A stretch of 64,000 bases of DNA from Caldilineaceae bacterium. GTDB lineage: Bacteria; Chloroflexota; Anaerolineae; Caldilineales; Caldilineaceae. Positions 60,021 to 64,000 of this stretch are shown here, in pieces. Each line of letters starts with the position of its first letter. Within the stretch, counting starts at the first letter, position 1. The DNA is taken from assembly GCA_019637695.1 (NCBI GenBank), contig JAHBVG010000011.1:43358-107357 (forward strand). The letters run 5' to 3'. The notes under the pieces are model-generated. The model did no database searches. It was not told the DNA's origin and saw nothing but the letters and a program-made list of their open reading frames with translations. Both the position numbers and the translations under genes were made by a program.

Positions 60021-60440
60021 ATGGCAACTGCAGTCGTTGTCGCGACAGTCGTCACCACCGACTTGAGCGAGGCAAGCTGCAAAGACCGTCTCCTAGCTCA
60101 GATCCGCCGCAATGACAGTGACTTGCGCGCACAACTCAGCAACGAGGATACCAATGCCAACGTCGTCACGGCTATCCTCAACATCGATGAGTTTATGGAC
60201 TATGTGCGCGAATGGTCAGAGCGGAAAGGAAGGGTCAACGGAACGGGTGCCGCACAGGCGATAGCAGAGACTACCGTTATCACCGATGGCATGGATGAGC
60301 TTGAATTTATGGAACACGCCCTTCAGCAACTGCGCCAGAATGGAACGAACCATTTTGTAGGGTTGGATGACGCAGCGCTGGCGGCGATGGAAGAGGAGTA
60401 TCCCGGCGAGGATCTTTCTCGCTTCCCCTTCCGCTATTAG
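60021..60440 (+). CDS. Acidic hypothetical protein, 139 aa
   Basis: This 139-residue protein is acidic overall, with no recognised fold. Segments are ATAVVVATVVTTDLSEASCK, LLAQIRRNDSDLRAQLSNED and MDELEFMEHALQQLRQNGTN, and the end is EEEYPGEDLSRFPFRY. It is preceded by a consensus promoter and AAGAAGGGAC. It lies 37 bases before the Rad52-like gene and shares its direction; small acidic partners of recombinases are known, but I cannot name one. Confidence 0.65.
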   Translation: MATAVVVATVVTTDLSEASCKDRLLAQIRRNDSDLRAQLSNEDTNANVVTAILNIDEFMDYVREWSERKGRVNGTGAAQAIAETTVITDGMDELEFMEHALQQLRQNGTNHFVGLDDAALAAMEEEYPGEDLSRFPFRY

Positions 60441-60477
60441 TGAGTGACTTCATCAGGAGTGAAGAAAAGAGGAGACG

Positions 60478-61287
60478 ATGACCGAAAATACGATGCAAGA
60501 GATCCTGAAGGAGTTGAGCAAACCGTTTCACCCCTCCCACATTACGTGGAAGCCAGGCGTCTTGAATCGAGACAAGAACAAAGCCCTGGCATTGGCCTAT
60601 GCCGACCTGCGCGCTTACCAGAACCGGTTGGATGAAGTCTGCGGCATGAATTGGTCGGTAAGTTATACGCCTTGGGGGGACCGCATTGTTTGCCATCTCA
60701 CCATCAACGGGGTGACCCGTTCGAGTACCGGCGAACCGGACAGCCAATCGGAGAAGTCGGAGATTGCGGGGACAGCCGCCGAGGCGCAAGCCTTCAAACG
60801 AGCCTGCGCCATGTTTGGCCTGGGCCGATATCTCTACAATCTGCCCACTGTTTGGTGTGAGTTCGACAGCGAGCGCAAGCAGTTCACTGCCCAGGGGAAG
60901 GGACGGCTGAGCGGCATTATTGTTCAGCACTACCGCCGCCACATGGATGCTGATGTTGAGTTGGAGGAACTCCACATCAACGGCTATGGGGAAAAGGAGA
61001 TCGGCGTGAATGGCAGCGCCAGCCGACCGCTGCGGTCGGACGGCAATGGTCTGCACGAAGTCTACAATGCGCCAACACCTCAGACATCCGCGCTGACAGC
61101 GCTTCTGGCCGAATTCAACCAACTCGGCCAGGAGATCTACGGCGACCAGTGGGAGCAGGTCTGCCGTCACAATGTGGAGCGGATCAGCGGTGGCAGCATC
61201 CAGAGCAGTGAAGAATTGGGCGAAGACGCGCTCAAGAAATTGGTCGGTGGTCTTAAGAAGCTCAAACGTCAGCGTCAAGCGGCGTAA
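60478..61287 (+). CDS. Rad52/Rad22-like single-strand annealing protein
   Basis: This 269-residue protein has the Rad52-like core at 20-155 (KPGVLNRDKNKALALAYADL, RAYQNRLDEVCGMNWSVSYT, SEIAGTAAEAQAFKRACAMF). The last segment, FGLGRYLYNLPTVWCEF, closes the domain. The family includes DdrA of Deinococcus and phage annealing proteins; they bind and anneal single-stranded DNA. The C-terminal 100 residues are variable. A GAGGAG stretch lies just before ATG 60478. Its neighbour is an SSB, which fits a common recombination pathway. Confidence 0.85.
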   Translation: MTENTMQEILKELSKPFHPSHITWKPGVLNRDKNKALALAYADLRAYQNRLDEVCGMNWSVSYTPWGDRIVCHLTINGVTRSSTGEPDSQSEKSEIAGTAAEAQAFKRACAMFGLGRYLYNLPTVWCEFDSERKQFTAQGKGRLSGIIVQHYRRHMDADVELEELHINGYGEKEIGVNGSASRPLRSDGNGLHEVYNAPTPQTSALTALLAEFNQLGQEIYGDQWEQVCRHNVERISGGSIQSSEELGEDALKKLVGGLKKLKRQRQAA

Positions 61288-61295
61288 GTGATAAA

Positions 61296-61400
61296 GAAGG
61301 GGATTGGTGGCTGGTGATTAGGGATTAGGGATCGTCTACAAGGCTCCCAGTCACCTATCACCGCCGACCGTTGCAGTCGGACGTCACCAATCCCTTATCA
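61296..61400. repeat. Word-repeat pair between Rad52-like and SSB genes
   Basis: ggattggtggctggtgatta and gggattagggatcg words at the left are complementary to cagtcacctatcacc and cgtcaccaatcccttatc words at the right. This is the same family as 19433 and 29396. Confidence 0.75.
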
Positions 61401-61463
61401 AATTCCGTACTTGCGAGCCTTTTCAACTGTAGCGAATGACTTACTACAAAACGGAGAAAACTC

Positions 61464-61859
61464 ATGTATCAACAAATTACATTAGTCGGCAATTTGGGCA
61501 ATGATCCTGAACTGCGCACAACACCCAATGAGATCCCTGTCTGCAATTTCTCGCTGGCCGTCCACCGGCAGTGGACGAATCGGGATGGCGAACAGAGCGA
61601 GAAGACGACATGGTTCCGGGTGACGGTCTGGCAGCGTCAGGCCGAGACAGTGGCTCGTTACTTACGCAAGGGGAGCCGGGTACTCGTGGTGGGCGAAGTC
61701 GAGGAAGCCAACGCCTATCTCAACCGCGACGGCGAACCTGCCGCCACTCTCGAAGTCACCGGGCGAATGGTTAAGTTCCTGGGTGGAGACACCGTTCAGG
61801 TAGAAGAGAGTCGGGAAGAAGCGCCCTTTGCGATGGCAGGCGCGGAGATCCCTTTTTAG
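61464..61859 (+). CDS. ssb: Single-stranded DNA-binding protein
   Basis: This 131-residue protein has the SSB OB-fold (YQQITLVGNLGNDPELRTTP, TTWFRVTVWQRQAETVARYL, GSRVLVVGEVEEANAYLNRD). The C-terminal tip GAEIPF is the short acidic tail that recruits other repair proteins; it is less acidic than the usual DDDIPF. Compared with a housekeeping SSB of 150-180 residues, the linker is short. Its Shine-Dalgarno is ACGGAGAA. It could be a second SSB, working with the Rad52-like protein. Confidence 0.93.
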   Translation: MYQQITLVGNLGNDPELRTTPNEIPVCNFSLAVHRQWTNRDGEQSEKTTWFRVTVWQRQAETVARYLRKGSRVLVVGEVEEANAYLNRDGEPAATLEVTGRMVKFLGGDTVQVEESREEAPFAMAGAEIPF

Positions 61860-61874
61860 AGCCGGTAGACGACA

Positions 61875-62108
61875 ATGAAACGATTCCACATCAATTCAGC
61901 GGATAGGGAGCATATGATGGATGGGATGTTGCAACAAGCCATTGCTGATGCCCGGCAGTCGCATGACAGGGTGTTACAACAGGAAGCGCTGGCCTGGCTC
62001 TGGATCTGCTGCCCTGATGTAGCAGACGATCTTCATCTGCCCCGGCCCAAGCTGTTGAAAGCACAGTTTGCCGTCGTCGCTTATGCGGATCGTTACGCCG
62101 CTGCGTAA
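61875..62108 (+). CDS. Small hypothetical protein, 77 aa
   Basis: This helical 77-residue protein starts MKRFHINSADREHMMDGMLQ and includes QQEALAWLWICCPDVADDLH and KLLKAQFAVVAYADRYAAA. It lies 15 bases after SSB in the same direction, with a weak ribosome site, so it looks like part of the same transcript. I do not recognise the family. A perfect palindrome that can act as a terminator follows ten bases on. Confidence 0.65.
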   Translation: MKRFHINSADREHMMDGMLQQAIADARQSHDRVLQQEALAWLWICCPDVADDLHLPRPKLLKAQFAVVAYADRYAAA

Positions 62109-62117
62109 AACCAACCG

Positions 62118-62163
62118 AATACCCAAAAGAGCCGACCAATATTGGTCGGCTCTTTTGGGTATT
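62118..62163. terminator. Perfect 46-base palindrome, likely bidirectional terminator
   Basis: Arms 62118-62140 and 62141-62163 are exact complements with no spacer. The core aagagccgaccaa/ttggtcggctctttt ends in a T-run in both directions. It stands between the convergent SSB-linked gene and the ABC permease, so it likely stops transcription from both sides. The outer parts (aataccca) merge with the attggatattgggtattg words that follow. Confidence 0.85.
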
Positions 62164-62228
62164 GGATATTGGGTATTGACACATTCACCAATTCCACAAT
62201 ATCCAATCTCCAATACCCAGTACCCAAT
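62155..62228. repeat. attggatattgggtattg words with complement
   Basis: The words run from the palindrome into a ttggatattgggtattg block and then acaatatccaatctccaat and acccagtacccaatccccc words. The last of these lies directly at the stop of the ABC permease gene on the minus strand. Confidence 0.85.
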
Positions 62229-62233
62229 CCCCC

Positions 62234-62974
62234 TCACTGCTTATAGAGCCTCCGCTCATAGCGTCGCAGCAAAAACCAGACAGCCGCCGCGTTAATGAGG
62301 ACGCCAATGATCAAATATCCCCAAAATGCTTCGCCGGCGGCCATGCGCCAGTAGACGGCCAGCGGCCAATAAGAGGGGATGATGCCGGCGATCCACTCCA
62401 GCGGTGGGTCGAGGAAGTAGGCCGCCATAGGCAGCGCCTGTAACCCCTGGATGCCTTTGAGGACGGCGAGGCCCATAACTTTATTTTCGGCCAGGGTGAT
62501 CAGCAGCAGCGCCGTCGTCGCCGCCGAGATCGAAGTCAGCGCTGAGACCAGCAACAATTGCCAAAATGGAATGACAATCAGCCCTGCGATCAACACGGCA
62601 GGCGGCGTCACCAGCAACGCCAGCAAGATCGGCAACCCCAACCGATAGGTCACATAAGACGAAAGTGGGATCGGCGTCACCATCAGCGCTGTCAGCATGC
62701 GATCATCCCGTTCGTCTAGAAGCAGCAGACCGATAACGACCCCCATCATACCTGGCGCGATGAAAAGCACCAGGCTCATCATCAGCGGATAATAGGGGAC
62801 AATGTCGAGGCCGAATTGCATTTGCAACCAGCTCGTCAGGAAAGGGGCGGCGAAACGCAGCGCCAACGCCAATGCCAGCGCTCCCCCGGTGATCATCAAA
62901 AGCATTGAATCCCTCGCCACCGATTTCAGATCCACAGGGCCAAGCGAGCGGAGAAGCATTATCGTTTTGGACAT
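62234..62974 (-). CDS. ABC-2 type permease without adjacent ATPase
   Basis: This 246-residue protein has about six membrane segments (near 22-45, 55-78, 102-125, 130-155, 165-185 and 215-240). It starts MSKTIMLLRSLGPVDLKSVA, which resembles from memory permeases of the fluoroquinolone-export type (Rv2686c/Rv2687c). No ATPase gene lies next to it in the window. The start at 62974 has AAAGGAAA upstream. It follows the class IV aminotransferase gene on the same strand, with repeat words between them. The partner ATPase may be elsewhere or may have been lost. Confidence 0.75.
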   Translation of the reverse strand: MSKTIMLLRSLGPVDLKSVARDSMLLMITGGALALALALRFAAPFLTSWLQMQFGLDIVPYYPLMMSLVLFIAPGMMGVVIGLLLLDERDDRMLTALMVTPIPLSSYVTYRLGLPILLALLVTPPAVLIAGLIVIPFWQLLLVSALTSISAATTALLLITLAENKVMGLAVLKGIQGLQALPMAAYFLDPPLEWIAGIIPSYWPLAVYWRMAAGEAFWGYLIIGVLINAAAVWFLLRRYERRLYKQ

Positions 62975-62998
62975 GAACGGTTTCCTTTGCAGAATGGT

Positions 62999-63048
62999 GC
63001 AAGTGGCAGGTTTGCAAGTGGCAATCGCCTGCGCACTACGCACTACAC
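62999..63048. repeat. Composite gcaagtggcaggtttg and gcactacgcactac words
   Basis: The same two-family composite as at 6111-6180, in the same orientation, joined by ggcaatcgcctgc. The last word contains the stop codon of the aminotransferase gene on the minus strand. Confidence 0.85.
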
Positions 63049-63942
63049 TACCTTCACCCCCAGGCTCGCCGTCAATTCTGTGTAGAGTTCGCTCAGTCGC
63101 CGGGTCATAGGACCGATTTCACCGTTGCCGATAACGCGCCCATCGAGTTCGAGGACGGGTGCCAGCTCGCCCATTGTCCCCGTGCAGAAGAGTTCATCCG
63201 CCCGGTAGACTTCGGCCAACGAGATATCCTTGACGGCGTACGAAATGTTGTGAGATCGACAGAGATCCAGTACCGTGGCGCGGGTAATGCCCTCCGGGCA
63301 GGAGCCGGTCGTCGGCGTTGCCACCACGTCATGGTGAACGAGGAAGAAATGGGTGGCGTTGGTTTCGGCCACAAAACCGCGCAGATCGAGCATGAGCGCG
63401 TCGTCAGCGCCGGCGACATTGGCCTGAATCTTAGCCAAAATCGAGTTGATCATGTTGCACGAGTGGATCTTTTGATCCAGGCATTCGGGCGGAATGCGGC
63501 GGATGCCCGATGTGATCAAGCACAGTCCGCTCTTAGCGTAGACCGGCGGCTTGTGTTCCGCCAGCACAATCAGCGTAGGGCCGGCGGTGTTGAGCCGGGG
63601 GTCCATGCCGCTGGTGTACTTGACGCCGCGCGACAACGTCAGGCGGATGTGAACGTTGTCGGTCATCCTGTTGGCGCTCAACGTGCGGCGGATCTCCCCG
63701 ATGATGCTCTGGTGGCTGGGGATCTGCGGGTAGGCCAGGGCCAGCGCGCTGTGGCGCAATCGATCCAAATGTTCGATCAGTTTGAAGATGCGGCCATTGT
63801 AGAGGCGCAGCCCCTCCCAGACGGCGTCGCCATTTTGGACTGACGAGTCGAAGGGACTGATCCCTGCTTCGTCGCGGTGGACGAGCTTGCCGTTGATGTT
63901 GACGATGAGATCGCGGTTGCGTTCGTCGTATTGCTGAAGCAT
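63043..63942 (-). CDS. Class IV aminotransferase (branched-chain or D-amino-acid type)
   Basis: This 299-residue enzyme has the fold IV motifs: FDSSVQNGDAVWEGLRLYNG near 31-50, the PLP lysine Lys158 in LDQKIHSCN, Glu193 in VAETNATHFFLV and CPEGITRATVL at 215-225. It resembles IlvE/BCAT and D-alanine transaminase-type enzymes; the substrate is not certain. The start at ATG 63942 has no clear ribosome site. The gene's stop codon lies in the repeat word block that also precedes the permease. Confidence 0.85.
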   Translation of the reverse strand: MLQQYDERNRDLIVNINGKLVHRDEAGISPFDSSVQNGDAVWEGLRLYNGRIFKLIEHLDRLRHSALALAYPQIPSHQSIIGEIRRTLSANRMTDNVHIRLTLSRGVKYTSGMDPRLNTAGPTLIVLAEHKPPVYAKSGLCLITSGIRRIPPECLDQKIHSCNMINSILAKIQANVAGADDALMLDLRGFVAETNATHFFLVHHDVVATPTTGSCPEGITRATVLDLCRSHNISYAVKDISLAEVYRADELFCTGTMGELAPVLELDGRVIGNGEIGPMTRRLSELYTELTASLGVKVV

Positions 63943-64000
63943 TGTGATGATCCTATGGAATGACAGAATAGCAATTCGATATTGGGTATTGGATATTGTC
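63943..64000. repeat. Window end with attgggtattggatattg words
   Basis: gatattgggtattggatatt begins near 63979, at the window edge; its partner may be outside. It lies upstream of the aminotransferase, so it probably belongs to the next spacer unit. Confidence 0.6.

Noticed and set aside
59425..62108. A prophage
   Set aside because: There is a recombination module, but no integrase, terminase, capsid or lysis genes.
2675..63048. CRISPR array
   Set aside because: The repeats are inverted, degenerate and scattered, not regularly spaced direct repeats, and no cas genes are present.

Overview
The window is a 64-kb piece of a GC-rich (about 60% by eye) bacterial chromosome, most likely from a Chloroflexota organism of the Caldilineae/Anaerolineae type. 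This is inferred from the transaldolase/glucose-6-phosphate isomerase fusion, AfsR-like BTAD/NB-ARC/TPR regulators, a Uma2 nuclease, pre-peptidase (PPC) repeat proteins, lipoproteins with canonical lipoboxes, and a Rad52-like protein beside SSB. I found no rRNA, tRNA, CRISPR array, transposase or integrase.

Layout. 1-2.2 kb: pentose-phosphate genes (3' part of tal-pgi, then rpiA). 2.2-6 kb: a small hypothetical, a Gfo/Idh/MocA oxidoreductase, a HpcH/HpaI aldolase and a ComB-type phosphatase. 6.2-11.9 kb: a 6-phosphogluconolactonase, a Rieske protein fused to an unrecognised helical domain, and a one-chain FeS-molybdopterin hydroxylase. 12-20.5 kb: Eis-like GNAT, a PadR-regulated MacB/FtsX-type ABC exporter, a HigA-like antitoxin with a beheaded RelE toxin, a nitrilase and a WYL regulator. 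20.7-29.4 kb: GyrI-like protein, lipocalin-like protein, a serine-hydrolase remnant, a tandem-cupin lipoprotein and two large NB-ARC/TPR regulators. 29.4-38.5 kb: APH-like kinase, luciferase-like monooxygenase, GNAT, membrane protein, class I aminotransferase, and a NatA-like ATPase with two ABC-2 permeases. 38.7-48 kb: two secreted hydrolases that share one N-terminal lipoprotein domain, and a 1430-residue PPC-repeat surface protein. 48-54.3 kb: two conserved proteins of unknown function, Uma2, an FAD oxidoreductase, and two XdhC-family genes separated by a TPR gene. 54.3-59.3 kb: a glycolate oxidase cluster (glcD, glcE, quinone oxidoreductase, glcF). 59.4-62.1 kb: ribbon-helix-helix protein, acidic protein, Rad52-like protein, SSB and a small protein behind an AT-rich promoter region. 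62.2-64 kb: an ABC permease and a class IV aminotransferase.

The most striking non-coding signal is that many spacers carry inverted repeats built from short degenerate words (attggatattgggtattgg-like, ggggatcggggactgg-like, taatgag-like, tagtgcgtagtgcg-like, gcaggtttgcaagtggcag-like, agacccgccaggttt-like and others). The first arm often starts in or just after the stop codon of the upstream gene. The second arm often ends just before the Shine-Dalgarno or promoter of the downstream gene. Both arms within a spacer usually come from the same word family, while neighbouring spacers use other families. Some larger elements occur twice, up to 33 kb apart. In two genes the repeat itself supplies the last codons and the stop. 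I regard this spacer architecture as the best candidate for a poorly described system in the window; its function is unknown.

All functional calls come from reading motifs in the translated sequence. No database search was run.
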